In this document: positions 15,027 through 23,519 of the stretch, piece by piece
Position numbering within the stretch: the first letter of the stretch is position 1
How the letters are laid out: each line of letters starts with the position of its first letter
Source: Acidobacteriota bacterium
Lineage (GTDB): Bacteria; Acidobacteriota; Thermoanaerobaculia; Multivoradales; JBCCEF01
Length of the DNA: 64,000 bases
Direction: 5' to 3'
Assembly (NCBI GenBank): GCA_039028635.1
Contig: JBCCHV010000021.1
Coordinates: 28,987 to 92,986 of the forward strand
Notes under the pieces: model-generated
Seen by the model: only the letters and a program-made list of their open reading frames with translations
The model's database searches: none
Told to the model about the DNA's origin: nothing
Program-made: the position numbers and the translations under genes

Positions 15027-16934
15027 ATGATGCAGCCAACGGCCAACACCACGACCCAGCGGCGCGCTTTCGGGCGCAGCCGGCGAGGCGTGGTCTGGAC
15101 TGTGGCCGCGGTCGCCTTCCTGGTGCTGGCTCCCGGCGGCGTGGCGACGGTTCCGGCAGAGACGGGAAAGACGGCCGAGACGGCGTCTTTCGCGGCCCTG
15201 CACTACGAGCCGGTTCCCGGCAAAGTCGCCGAGAACCGGGCTCGGGCCACGCGGCTGATCGCTGCGGCGGCCAAGGGTGGGGCGCGCTACATCGTCCTGC
15301 CGGAGCTCGGTATCCACGGTCGCCTGGATGATTTGTCCGGCCCTCAGGTGGGGGCGGAGGCGATTCCGGGGCCCACTTCGCAGCACTTCGCCGATCTGGC
15401 GCAGGAGTTCGGAGTGTGGATCGCCCTCTCCCTCGCCGAGGACGGCGGTGATCGTCCGGGGCACTACGTGACCACCCTCCTGCTCGACCCGCGCGGCGAC
15501 GTGCGACATCACTTTCGCAAGGTGATGCCGCGCATCGACGGCAGCGACGGCGAGCTCATTCGGGGGGAGCCGCGAGTGCTTCTCGACACCGTCGATACCG
15601 GTGAGCGCCGCATCGGCGTGGCCGCCGGCGACGACCTCTTGACCGCCATTCCGCGTCTCTCCGACCGCGGCGCCGACACCGTGCTGGTGTCCGCCGCCTG
15701 GGGAGTCGACGAACCGGTCAAGTGGCGGCGCCAGGTGGCGATGCTGAGCGAGCGCTACGGCGTGCGGATGGTGATTGCCAACCGCAGCGCCGCCGGTGGG
15801 GACATCTACTCGCGACAGGGCGAGCCGGTGGGAGCCTCCCGGGCGACGACCGGCGGACGGATGACGACGGCGGCCTTCGCCCCGTCGAGCCATTGGCGCC
15901 CGGCGACCCAGTTGGGACTGCCTTCGGTGCCAGTCCCCAGTGGTCGTCCGGCGTCGCCAGAGATTGCCGAGATCGGGCGCGAGCTCTTTTTCGACAAGAA
16001 TCTGTCGCGCGACGGCAGCATTTCCTGCGGCACCTGTCATCTGCCCGAGAAGGCCTTCGCCAACGGTCAGCCGTCCGGAGTGGGAATCACCGGGCAAAAC
16101 ACCGCTCGCAACGTGCCTTCCCTGCTCAACGTCGCCTACAAGGGCGCGCTGTTCTGGGACGGCTTCACCCACTCCCTCGAGAATCAGGCGAAGTATCCGA
16201 TGAGCCACGCCATGGAGATGGACCGCTCTCAGGTCTACCACCAGGTGCTCGGCTATGTCCGATGGGAGGCGAAATACGTCAAAGCATTTCGCGCTGCCAT
16301 GGGGGTGGAGAGGATTGAATTCGAGCATGTCGAAACGGCGCTCGCGACCTATCAGCGTACGCTGCTGTCCGGGAACTCGCCCTTCGACCGCTACTACTAC
16401 CAAGGGGACGAGCAGGCCTTGAGCGTCAGCGCTCAGCGTGGGCTCGACCTCTTTCGGGGAAAGGCCGGCTGTGTCCAGTGCCACACCATGGGCCAGGACT
16501 ACGCCCTCTTCCTCGACAACGAGTACCACAACACCGGGGTGGGCTATGACCCGAAGACCGGCGAGTTCTCGGACTCGGGCGTGGCTTTGATTAGCCACGA
16601 AGAAAGGACCGGCCTTTTTCTGACGCCCTCGTTGCGCCACGTCGCCGAAACGGCTCCCTACATGCACGACGGCAGCTTCACTTCCCTCACCGAGGTGGTG
16701 GAGTTCTACAACCGTGGCGGCAACGACAACCCCTATCAAGATTCTCGCCTCGAACCGCTCGGGCTCAAGCCTCAGGAACGCCGCGATCTGGTGGCATTCC
16801 TGAAGTCCCTCACGGGGGAGCCCCAAGGGCAGGTGAGGCGTGCCAGTTTGTCTGAGGTTAGAAATGAAGAATCAGTCTCGGAAGAGTCTGACCCTGGGGA
16901 AAAACAGTTGTTTGAGAAAGGAGTAAGGGAATGA
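15027..16934 (+). CDS. Fusion of nitrilase-like domain (no catalytic Cys) and MauG/CCP-like dihaem cytochrome c peroxidase
   Basis: A 635-residue exported protein: charged N-terminus with RR, then a hydrophobic segment at about residues 21-40. Residues ~50-290 follow the carbon-nitrogen hydrolase (nitrilase) fold. Glu93 (LPELG) and Lys165 (FRKVMPR) of the Glu-Lys-Cys triad are present, but the Cys position in the IGVxxCxD motif is Gly201 (IGVAAGDD), so amidase chemistry is not expected. Residues ~310-610 are a bacterial dihaem peroxidase/MauG-like domain with two c-type haem sites, CGTCH at 334-338 and CVQCH at 482-486, and conserved segments around NVPSLLNVAY and TPSLRHVAETAPYMHDG. The C-terminal 30 residues are charged and probably disordered. 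The stop overlaps the next start (ATGA). Family role of MauG: high-valent iron oxidation of a protein or peptide residue; the target here is unknown. Confidence 0.88.
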   Translation: MMQPTANTTTQRRAFGRSRRGVVWTVAAVAFLVLAPGGVATVPAETGKTAETASFAALHYEPVPGKVAENRARATRLIAAAAKGGARYIVLPELGIHGRLDDLSGPQVGAEAIPGPTSQHFADLAQEFGVWIALSLAEDGGDRPGHYVTTLLLDPRGDVRHHFRKVMPRIDGSDGELIRGEPRVLLDTVDTGERRIGVAAGDDLLTAIPRLSDRGADTVLVSAAWGVDEPVKWRRQVAMLSERYGVRMVIANRSAAGGDIYSRQGEPVGASRATTGGRMTTAAFAPSSHWRPATQLGLPSVPVPSGRPASPEIAEIGRELFFDKNLSRDGSISCGTCHLPEKAFANGQPSGVGITGQNTARNVPSLLNVAYKGALFWDGFTHSLENQAKYPMSHAMEMDRSQVYHQVLGYVRWEAKYVKAFRAAMGVERIEFEHVETALATYQRTLLSGNSPFDRYYYQGDEQALSVSAQRGLDLFRGKAGCVQCHTMGQDYALFLDNEYHNTGVGYDPKTGEFSDSGVALISHEERTGLFLTPSLRHVAETAPYMHDGSFTSLTEVVEFYNRGGNDNPYQDSRLEPLGLKPQERRDLVAFLKSLTGEPQGQVRRASLSEVRNEESVSEESDPGEKQLFEKGVRE

Positions 16935-18124
16935 TCAGCCCCATCGCTCTGCGCACGGATGAGAAGACGCAAAGAGTGTTCGACGGCGCCTCCTACGGCG
17001 ATCCGACCACTCGCTTCAGCGAAAGCATCCACAAGGCCGCTATCGGCCTGGAGTCCCGCACCAGCGAGCAGCTCGCCCGCGACGGTCGTGAGCTGCAGGA
17101 TCCGGTCTTCCGGGAGCACGCCCTCTTCCAGTTGATGACCCGTGAAGGCGCGAAGGCCTTCCCGGTTCTCAAGGAGGCGCTCTACGAGGACACCGATTCG
17201 GATCTTCGGATCAACACCCTTTGGACCCTCGAGTGGCTGCCGAGCCCCGAGGCCTCGAAGGTCGCTCTCGACCTTTGCAACGACGCCGACTCGCGGGTTC
17301 AGGAGTGGGCGCGGGTGTTCTGCTGGGAGATGGGTTGGAGTGATCAGGACTTCCGTCGCAAGCGGGAGTTCAATCACATCGAGGGTCGTACCTTCGACGA
17401 GACCATCTACCTCCACATTGCGGCCAACCTCTACATCCGTCTGGGTGAAGGCCACGACATGTGGGGCCACATGCTCCTGAGCCCGCAGATGTTGGCCCGG
17501 GTGTACGGTCAGGCTCTGGCCTGCCCGATCGTCGAGAGCCGCGAGAAGGAGATCGTCATCTCCAAGACCCTCGAGGGACTGCACGCGGACGGAAGCGACC
17601 ACTACGAGACCTTCCTCTTCCGCGGCTTCACGGAGCGCACCACGCCGCTCTCCGGTAACTTCTACTTCGAGACTCAGACGGATCGTCCGTTCTTCCGTTC
17701 GGGTCGCGCCAACGACATGTCCGAGGGCATGGTGGACCGCATCACGGTTCCCTTCGCTCGCGAGGGCCAGTGGTTCCTCAACGACAGCATCGAGGTGCGC
17801 GGTAAGAAGGCGATCGAGTACGTTCGCGGCCTGTTCCAGGGCTGGGCGTTCGTCAACCTCGAGCGTATCGAAGAGGCCGGCGGTGAGTTCCTGTTCCCGG
17901 GCAACTCGGTGCTTTCGACGCTGCACCACCCGGAGGTCGGTGACATCACGAACACGTTCATCAACGGCCGCTTCAAGGGCAAGGTCGTCGACTGGAACGG
18001 TGATGGCAAGCTCGACCTCAACTACCTCAAGTCCTACGCCACGGCGAAGGGCGAGGTCGACTCCAACCTCGACGGCATCGCCGACGAGCCGGGTCTGACC
18101 ACCAGCATGAACCCGGCCGTTTGA
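16931..18124 (+). CDS. HEAT-repeat protein with C-terminal calcium-loop motifs, function unknown
   Basis: A 397-residue protein translated from an ATG overlapping the preceding stop, with AAGGAG upstream. No signal peptide is visible. Residues ~55-140 contain alpha-helical HEAT-like repeats (LFQLMTREGAKAFPVLKEAL, LRINTLWTLEWL, RVQEWARVFCWEMGW). Residues ~150-340 have no family I recognise; they include a DMWGHMLLSPQ segment and long beta-rich stretches. Near the end are two DxNxDGxxD loops of the EF-hand/dockerin type (residues 354-362 and 377-385). Tight coupling to the dihaem fusion says the two act together. It could be the substrate protein, a scaffold or an assembly factor; nothing in the sequence decides. 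Confidence 0.75.
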   Translation: MISPIALRTDEKTQRVFDGASYGDPTTRFSESIHKAAIGLESRTSEQLARDGRELQDPVFREHALFQLMTREGAKAFPVLKEALYEDTDSDLRINTLWTLEWLPSPEASKVALDLCNDADSRVQEWARVFCWEMGWSDQDFRRKREFNHIEGRTFDETIYLHIAANLYIRLGEGHDMWGHMLLSPQMLARVYGQALACPIVESREKEIVISKTLEGLHADGSDHYETFLFRGFTERTTPLSGNFYFETQTDRPFFRSGRANDMSEGMVDRITVPFAREGQWFLNDSIEVRGKKAIEYVRGLFQGWAFVNLERIEEAGGEFLFPGNSVLSTLHHPEVGDITNTFINGRFKGKVVDWNGDGKLDLNYLKSYATAKGEVDSNLDGIADEPGLTTSMNPAV

Positions 18125-18134
18125 TGCCGGTTTC

Positions 18135-18155
18135 GGGGGCGGCCTCGCCGCCCCC
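18135..18155 (+). terminator. Hairpin just after the HEAT gene
   Basis: A GC-rich inverted repeat with arms GGGGGCGG and CCGCCCCC around a short CTCG loop, starting 11 bases after the stop at 18124. A weak ATTTT follows at 18163, so on its own it is not a textbook terminator, but it is one of two consecutive hairpins. Confidence 0.5.
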
Positions 18156-18173
18156 GCGCAGGAATTTTCGATG

Positions 18174-18204
18174 AAGGCGGTCCGGGTTTCCCGGGCCGCC
18201 TTTC
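18174..18204 (+). terminator. Probable rho-independent terminator of the propeller/fusion/HEAT operon
   Basis: A strong stem with arms AAGGCGG-CCGGG and CCCGG-CCGCCTT around a TTT loop, ending in TTTCTC. It lies 50 bases after the HEAT gene and before the SRPBCC gene, marking the end of the 14130-18124 transcription unit. Confidence 0.65.
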
Positions 18205-18273
18205 TCGTCCCAGGAGGACGCGAGGAAGAAGGTGGAGGTCTCGTGGCAGCATCGTCTCTGGGGAGGTGAGAGC

Positions 18274-19014
18274 TTGTTCGATGTCTTTCGTCAGCAGGTG
18301 ATCCCGGCGTCACCGGATGTCCTTTGGGCCTGCCTCACGGACCCTTCCCGTCTGCGCCAGTGGTTCGCCGACATCGCGGTCCTGGCCCTCGATCAGCCCT
18401 TCCGCTTCGATTTCGGTGACGGCGACTTCTTCGTCGGCAAGGTCACCGCCTGGCGGGAAGGGCGTCGCCTCGACCTCGACTGGCGCTTCATGGGCCTCGG
18501 CCCGGTCTTCCGCATTCGAATCTATTTGACGCCGGCCGGCGAAGGGACCGAGGTGACGGTCCACGATCGCGGTGCCCTGACCCTCGCCGAGGTCGAGAGC
18601 CTGCGCTTTGGCTGGCAGGACTTTCTCGGCCGTTTGGCGGCCCACGCCGGCAGCGGGCGCAACGCCCGCTATCGCTGGAGCGAGACCATCGGCCTGGGAG
18701 CGCTGCTGCCCAGTGCCGGAGGGCGCCTGCCGGAGCTCGCGGAGGCCGATTGGTGGCGCCAGGCCTTCCCGGCCGCCACCGTCGAGTGTCGCCCGGTGCG
18801 TCCGGCGACGGTCCTGGCGACCTTCGAGGAGCCGTCCTGGGACCAGCCGACGGAAGCCCTGGTCGAGACCCTGGTGGGCGAGTTCGGCACCTTCGTCGCC
18901 GTCACCCACCGCGGCTGGAACGATCTCGCCGAGGCGGCGCGGATCACTCACCGGACACGCTATGCCGGCCTTTGGCAGCGCTGCCTGAGCGATCTCGAGG
19001 AGCTCTACCGCTGA
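18274..19014 (+). CDS. SRPBCC (START/AHSA1-like) ligand-binding fold protein
   Basis: About 246 residues if started at the TTG at 18274, which has a good GGGAGGTGA ribosome site; a GTG at 18232 in the same frame would add 14 residues. The first 130 residues look like an AHSA1/polyketide-cyclase type SRPBCC domain (IPASPDVLWACLTDPSRLRQWF, then beta strands ending in the VTVHDRGAL area). These domains form a hydrophobic cavity for lipid or polyketide ligands. The second half is a less clear repeat of the same size and may be a second helix-grip fold. Placed between the PKS operons and an exporter, it could be a cyclase or binding protein for the product. The stop overlaps the next gene. Confidence 0.7.
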   Translation: MFDVFRQQVIPASPDVLWACLTDPSRLRQWFADIAVLALDQPFRFDFGDGDFFVGKVTAWREGRRLDLDWRFMGLGPVFRIRIYLTPAGEGTEVTVHDRGALTLAEVESLRFGWQDFLGRLAAHAGSGRNARYRWSETIGLGALLPSAGGRLPELAEADWWRQAFPAATVECRPVRPATVLATFEEPSWDQPTEALVETLVGEFGTFVAVTHRGWNDLAEAARITHRTRYAGLWQRCLSDLEELYR

Positions 19015-20198
19015 TTCTGCGGCAGCGAGACTTTCGCAACCTGTGGCTGGCCAGCCTGCTGTCCAAGGCCGGCTCCCAGGTCAGCCGTATCGGCCTCATC
19101 CTGTTTCTCTTCCAGGAGCGCGGGGCGGTTGCCGAGGTCGCCCTGTTGGTGGTCTGCGAGACCTTGCCCGGGGCCCTCGTCGCACCGGCTGCCGGCGCCT
19201 TCATCGACCGCTTCGGAAAGCGTCGCGTGATGGTGCTCGCAGACCTGGCGCGGGCGGTCTTCATGGCGGCGATCCTGATCTCGCCGACGCCGGCGATGAT
19301 CTACGCGATGGCGGCGCTCCACTCGGTGGCGGCGGTGTTCTTCGAGCCGGCTCGGACGGCGGCCCTGCCGCGGCTGGTGGCGCAGCGGGATCTGCCGCGG
19401 GCCAACGGCATCGAGCAGACCACCTTCAATCTGGTGCTGGTGGCCGGGCCGGTCTTGGGGGCCGAGCTCCTGCTCACCCTCGGCCTGACCATCACGTTGG
19501 TGGTCGACGTCGCCAGTTTCCTGTTGAGCGCCTGGTTGGTGACCCGTCTTCCGGCCCTGCCGCCGGCCGAAGAGAGGACCGAGCGGCCTTCGCCGGTCGA
19601 CGAGATCGTCGACGGCTGGCGCTACCTGCGGCGCCACCCGATCGCTGCCCGCATGACCGGACTGTTTTTCGTCAGCCTGCTCTGTGTCGGCCTGTGGATT
19701 CCGCTGGCGCCGTTCTTCATCACTGATTTTCTCGCCGCCGGCGAGCGCGTGCTCGGTTGGCAGATGGCGGTGTTCGGAATCGGCGGCATCGTCGGCGGGT
19801 TGACCGCCCCTCGGCTGGTGGCGCGCCTCGGCCAGGGGACGCTGTTGAGCTACGCATTTCTCGCCGAAGGCGCCCATCTGCTGCTCTATGCCCTGGTGCC
19901 GTCGGTGGTTCCCTCGACCCTGTTGGTGGCGACCTGGGGTATGGTCGTGTCATGGGTGATGGTGCCCTTCTACTCGATCCTCCAGGGGGTGATCGCCGAG
20001 GCCTACCAGGGGCGGGTCTTCGCCGCCGTTCGGCAGGCGGAGAACGTCGCCTTGCTGTTCGCCATGGGAGTGGCGACGGCCTTTTCCGCCGCCTGGGCTC
20101 CGCAGCATCTCTTCCTGGTGGCCGGCGTCGCCTACCTCGGAACGGCGCTGGTGTCACAGCTCACTGCCGGTGGACGCCGCCTGATGGCGACCCCCTGA
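19011..20198 (+). CDS. MFS transporter (drug/siderophore exporter type)
   Basis: About 395 residues with around 12 hydrophobic segments. It begins with LRQRDFRNLWLASLLSKAGS, a typical start of MFS_3/EntS-like exporters, and has the cytoplasmic loop FIDRFGKRRVMVLADLARA (G-x3-D-x-x-G-K-R-R signature) after the second segment. No ATG, GTG or TTG fits, so translation probably starts at the CTG at 19011, which overlaps the SRPBCC stop as CTGA and follows GAGGAG. It is the best candidate for exporting the polyketide product, judged from position only. Confidence 0.85.
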   Translation: MILRQRDFRNLWLASLLSKAGSQVSRIGLILFLFQERGAVAEVALLVVCETLPGALVAPAAGAFIDRFGKRRVMVLADLARAVFMAAILISPTPAMIYAMAALHSVAAVFFEPARTAALPRLVAQRDLPRANGIEQTTFNLVLVAGPVLGAELLLTLGLTITLVVDVASFLLSAWLVTRLPALPPAEERTERPSPVDEIVDGWRYLRRHPIAARMTGLFFVSLLCVGLWIPLAPFFITDFLAAGERVLGWQMAVFGIGGIVGGLTAPRLVARLGQGTLLSYAFLAEGAHLLLYALVPSVVPSTLLVATWGMVVSWVMVPFYSILQGVIAEAYQGRVFAAVRQAENVALLFAMGVATAFSAAWAPQHLFLVAGVAYLGTALVSQLTAGGRRLMATP

Positions 20199-20223
20199 AA
20201 TCTGAACCATGAGGCCTTGCAGC

Positions 20224-22056
20224 ATGAGCCTGAAGAACCTGGGAATGGTGGGCACTCTGTGGGTGCTGACAATGATCGGCTGCGCGCCGGCGCCGGAGGT
20301 GGCGCAGTACTCGGCGCGGATGGTCGCCGTCGATCCTTCCGGTGGAGGCGACGCCACCCTGTCGCCGGACGGCGAGCAGTTCGTCATCTCGTCGAAGCGG
20401 GAGGGGCAGTGGGATCTCTGGATGTACGACATGCCGAGCGCCCAGTGGACCCGCCTCACGGATCATCCGGAGCAGGACTTCGAAGCGCGCTGGTCGCCGG
20501 ATGGTGGTGAGCTGGCCTTCACGTCGGCGCGCGGCGGATTCAAGAACGTCTGGACCCTCGACCTGGCGAGCGGTGACCTGCACCAGGTCACCGATTCGGA
20601 GCTCGAGGAGGACTACCCGAGCTGGTCGCCGGATGGCGAGCGCATCATCTATACGGGAGGACCCTGGGGTCGGCGCGGCTTCTTCGTGGTGCCGGCCAGC
20701 GGTGGCGAGGCGGTGCGCATCAGTCCGCGCGAAGGGCAGCAGGGGGCTTGTACCTTCGATCCCCGCGGTGGCGGCGTCTTCTGTCACAGCTACGATTACG
20801 GCTCCGGCAACCTCTTTCGCCTCGCCCTCGGGGCCAGCGAGATCGAGCCGCTGACCCTCGGCGAGCCCTGGGACTACAAGCCGAGCCCGACCCGGGACGG
20901 GCGCTGGATCGCCTTCTCGCGGGCCGCCGAAGGCCCCTCTCAGATCTACGTCATGGCGACCGACGGCGGTCGACCGCGGCGCCTGACCCATTCCGGCCAC
21001 GACGACCGCTGGCCGACCTGGAGCGCCGACGGCAAGCGCTTGTTCTTCCACCGCATCGTTCATCGCGGTACCGCCCTTTCGGTGCTCGACCGCGACAGCG
21101 GCGAAGTCGAGGAGCTGGTCGGGGCCGATCAGGAACCGCTGCAGGCGAGCTTTGCACCGGATGGCCGGCGAGTGGCCTTTTGCTCCCAGCAGGGCGCGCA
21201 CAAAGTGATCAAGATCCTCGATCGCGGGCTGGGCACGATCACGCCTCTCGCCACCGGCGACGGCGAGGCCTGCTACCCGCGTTGGTCGCCGGACGGCGAG
21301 TGGATCGCTTTCGCGGCCCGGCGGGAGCGGCGCTGGGAGCTGGCCCGGGTGCGTCCCGACGGTCGCGATCTCGAGGATCTGACCCATGGCGTGGTCGGCC
21401 TGCGCGGCCTCGACGGCGTCGTCGATTGGTCGCCGGACGGCGGGCGCCTGGTCTTCCAGGGCGATACCGAGCCCTTCGAGGCGAACCTCTACTTGCTCGA
21501 CCTCGCCAGCCGCTCGGTCACGCCGCTGACCGATGATTCCTGGTTCGACGAGAGTCCCTCCTGGTCGCCCGAGGGCGACAGCGTGCTGTTCATGTCGACT
21601 CGCGGCGGCGACTGGACCTGGGGGTTCTTCGAGATCGAGCTCGACGGTGGCGGGGTGAGCAACTTCTCGTCGCCGGAATGGGTCGAGAAGAACTTCCCGC
21701 GTCGCGGAGCTCACGGCCGGACGGTGTGGAGCTTCTACGACGAGCACGACCTCGAGGTGCTGGCGGAAGCGGCGCCGGGGGAGGAGCCCCGGGTGCTGAC
21801 CGCTGCCGGCGCCGGTGCTCGTTGGCCTTCCTATTCGCGGGATGGTCGCAGCATCCTCTACACCACGGTGGAGAAGGAGGTGCAGTACTGGCTGATCGAG
21901 AATCCCTTCGGGGAGGGCTCGCCGCTCACTTCGGCGGAAGCCGGCGAGCCGGCCGACCAGCCGATGACGCCTTTCCAGACGGCGCAGGGCGGTCGGATGT
22001 CGTCGTCGGATCACGACGGACCGGTGATCGGGCCGGTCGATCTCCATCATCGTTGA
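20224..22056 (+). CDS. PD40/TolB-like beta-propeller lipoprotein
   Basis: A 610-residue protein started at the second in-frame ATG (20224, GAGG upstream) rather than 20209. A short signal peptide ends in MIGC, so Cys20 is probably lipidated. The mature part holds many WSPDG/LSPDG repeats (PD40), for example ARWSPDGGELAFTS, PSWSPDGERIIYTG and PTWSADGKRLFFHR, enough for one or two six-to-seven-bladed propellers. No peptidase domain follows, unlike S9 peptidases of similar front end, so it is a binding or scaffold protein on the membrane. It follows the exporter by 25 bases and ends before a terminator. Confidence 0.8.
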   Translation: MSLKNLGMVGTLWVLTMIGCAPAPEVAQYSARMVAVDPSGGGDATLSPDGEQFVISSKREGQWDLWMYDMPSAQWTRLTDHPEQDFEARWSPDGGELAFTSARGGFKNVWTLDLASGDLHQVTDSELEEDYPSWSPDGERIIYTGGPWGRRGFFVVPASGGEAVRISPREGQQGACTFDPRGGGVFCHSYDYGSGNLFRLALGASEIEPLTLGEPWDYKPSPTRDGRWIAFSRAAEGPSQIYVMATDGGRPRRLTHSGHDDRWPTWSADGKRLFFHRIVHRGTALSVLDRDSGEVEELVGADQEPLQASFAPDGRRVAFCSQQGAHKVIKILDRGLGTITPLATGDGEACYPRWSPDGEWIAFAARRERRWELARVRPDGRDLEDLTHGVVGLRGLDGVVDWSPDGGRLVFQGDTEPFEANLYLLDLASRSVTPLTDDSWFDESPSWSPEGDSVLFMSTRGGDWTWGFFEIELDGGGVSNFSSPEWVEKNFPRRGAHGRTVWSFYDEHDLEVLAEAAPGEEPRVLTAAGAGARWPSYSRDGRSILYTTVEKEVQYWLIENPFGEGSPLTSAEAGEPADQPMTPFQTAQGGRMSSSDHDGPVIGPVDLHHR

Positions 22057-22102
22057 CTGCTCTGACCTGATCCGCCGGTCGGGCGGAGGTGAAGCAGGAC
22101 CC

Positions 22103-22138
22103 AGGGGAGGACCGAGATCGGTCCTCCCTCTTGTTTTG
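22103..22138 (+). terminator. Rho-independent terminator after the PD40 lipoprotein gene
   Basis: An inverted repeat of about 11 bases per arm (GGGAGGACCGA and TCGGTCCTCCC) with a 1-2 base loop, followed by TCTTGTTTT. It lies 47 bases after the stop at 22056 and closes the SRPBCC-MFS-lipoprotein unit. Confidence 0.8.
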
Positions 22139-22179
22139 TCCGGCAAGCAGCGGGAGGGCGATTCCCGAGGGGACTGTCA

Positions 22180-22232
22180 CGGTTTTGCCAGGATGAATAA
22201 CTATATTTTTGAAATAGAACACTTTCAATATG
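22180..22232 (+). promoter_or_regulatory. AT-rich upstream region of the helical-repeat gene
   Basis: A short, strikingly AT-rich stretch (AATAACTATATTTTTGAAAT around 22195-22214) in an otherwise very GC-rich sequence, 40-70 bases before the ATG at 22267. It follows the terminator and very likely contains the promoter of the next gene; no exact -35/-10 pair can be assigned. Confidence 0.4.
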
Positions 22233-22266
22233 TCCGGCGAAGGGCTTTCCCGACCGCCTCCGCGCC

Positions 22267-23466
22267 ATGGCCGACGAACTCGAACTCGAATCCCCGCTGT
22301 CCTCTCAGCCTCCGGCGGTTTCCCCCTACGACTCGCTCCTGGCGCGCAACGAGAGGTCGGCGCCGGCGGTGGCGACTCGTCTCGCGGTCGAGCGGCGTGA
22401 CGCCGATCGCGACCTCGGGCTGCTGTTGCGTTTGGGTGGCGAGGAGGCGCGACGGCGGGTGGCGCGGGCCCGGCGGCGCTTCCGCAGTCCCTTCTTGGCG
22501 CAGCACCTGCTCGAGCACAGTCGGGCAGCGATGGAGGTGTCGCCGGCCCGGGCACGACATCTCGCGGATCTCGCCTATCGAGTCGTCCTCTACCCGCGGC
22601 AACGCAACTCCTTCACCGTCGAGCTGATGACCACGGCGCTGGTCTATCGCGCCCAGGCGGAGGCCCTGCTCGGCGACCTCGAGACCGCCGAGCTCGGCTT
22701 CGCCTTGGCCCGCCGGCTGCGCAGTCGGCTACCGATCACGGACTTCGGGCTGCGTGCCGAGATGGACTTGTTCGAAGGCTTGCTGTGTCGCAAACAGCGC
22801 CGCTTCCATCGCGCCGATCGGCTGCTGCTGCGCGCCTGGCGGCTCTTTCTCACCCAGCGCACGGTGAGCCGTGCCGTCGAGGCGCTCCTCGAGTTCGTTC
22901 TGTCGCGGTTGCTCCAGGGGGACCCGCTGGGGGCCCTCGAAGGACTGCAGCGCTGCCGGCGTTTCGCCGGCGAGCTGCCGGCTCGGATCCTCGCCCGTTG
23001 CGAGATCGCTCGCCTCGAGGCACTCTTCGCCCTCGAGCGCTGGGAGGCGCTGAGGGCCGCCCTGCCGGTGGCACTGGGGGCCTGCCGGCCCTTCCCACGG
23101 CTCCATGGCCACGCCTGCCGGTTCGCCGGCCGTCTCGCCAGCCGACGCGGCCGCACCGCGGAGGCCGAGCGTATGCTGCTCGCCTCCTGGGGAGCCTTGC
23201 GCGGCCGCGGCGAGGATTTCGAGGCCGCTCGGTCATCCCTCGACCTGGCCGAGCACTATCTGCGGCGTGGCGCCCGCGGCCGCGGGCAGCAGGCTGCCGA
23301 GCGTTGCTTGCACAGCCTGCTGGCTGGTGATGTGCCGCCCGAGGCCCGGCTGGTCATCCAGGCGCTGCGCCGGGGTGATGCCCTGTCGGTGGCGACGGTC
23401 GCCGAGCTGCGCGGCACCCTCGATCGCCTGCGCGATGCGCCGCGACCGGCGCCGGTGCCTTGCTGA
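22267..23466 (+). CDS. Helical-repeat (TPR-like) protein, function unknown
   Basis: A 399-residue soluble protein, very rich in Arg, Leu and Ala. From about residue 90 on it is a series of amphipathic helix pairs with TPR-like spacing (LADLAYRVVLYP, YRAQAEALLGDLETAELGFALARR, LFEGLLCRKQRRFHRADRLL, CEIARLEALFALERWEALRA). No signal peptide, DNA-binding motif or catalytic residue is visible. The ATG lacks a clear ribosome site. It stands alone between a terminator and a convergent reductase gene. Similar helical-repeat proteins often act as adaptors; no specific role can be given. Confidence 0.6.
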   Translation: MADELELESPLSSQPPAVSPYDSLLARNERSAPAVATRLAVERRDADRDLGLLLRLGGEEARRRVARARRRFRSPFLAQHLLEHSRAAMEVSPARARHLADLAYRVVLYPRQRNSFTVELMTTALVYRAQAEALLGDLETAELGFALARRLRSRLPITDFGLRAEMDLFEGLLCRKQRRFHRADRLLLRAWRLFLTQRTVSRAVEALLEFVLSRLLQGDPLGALEGLQRCRRFAGELPARILARCEIARLEALFALERWEALRAALPVALGACRPFPRLHGHACRFAGRLASRRGRTAEAERMLLASWGALRGRGEDFEAARSSLDLAEHYLRRGARGRGQQAAERCLHSLLAGDVPPEARLVIQALRRGDALSVATVAELRGTLDRLRDAPRPAPVPC

Positions 23467-23519
23467 GGGGACCCCTCGCGAGGCCGCCGTCGGCGCCGCC
23501 TTGGCTGCCGGCGAACCCC

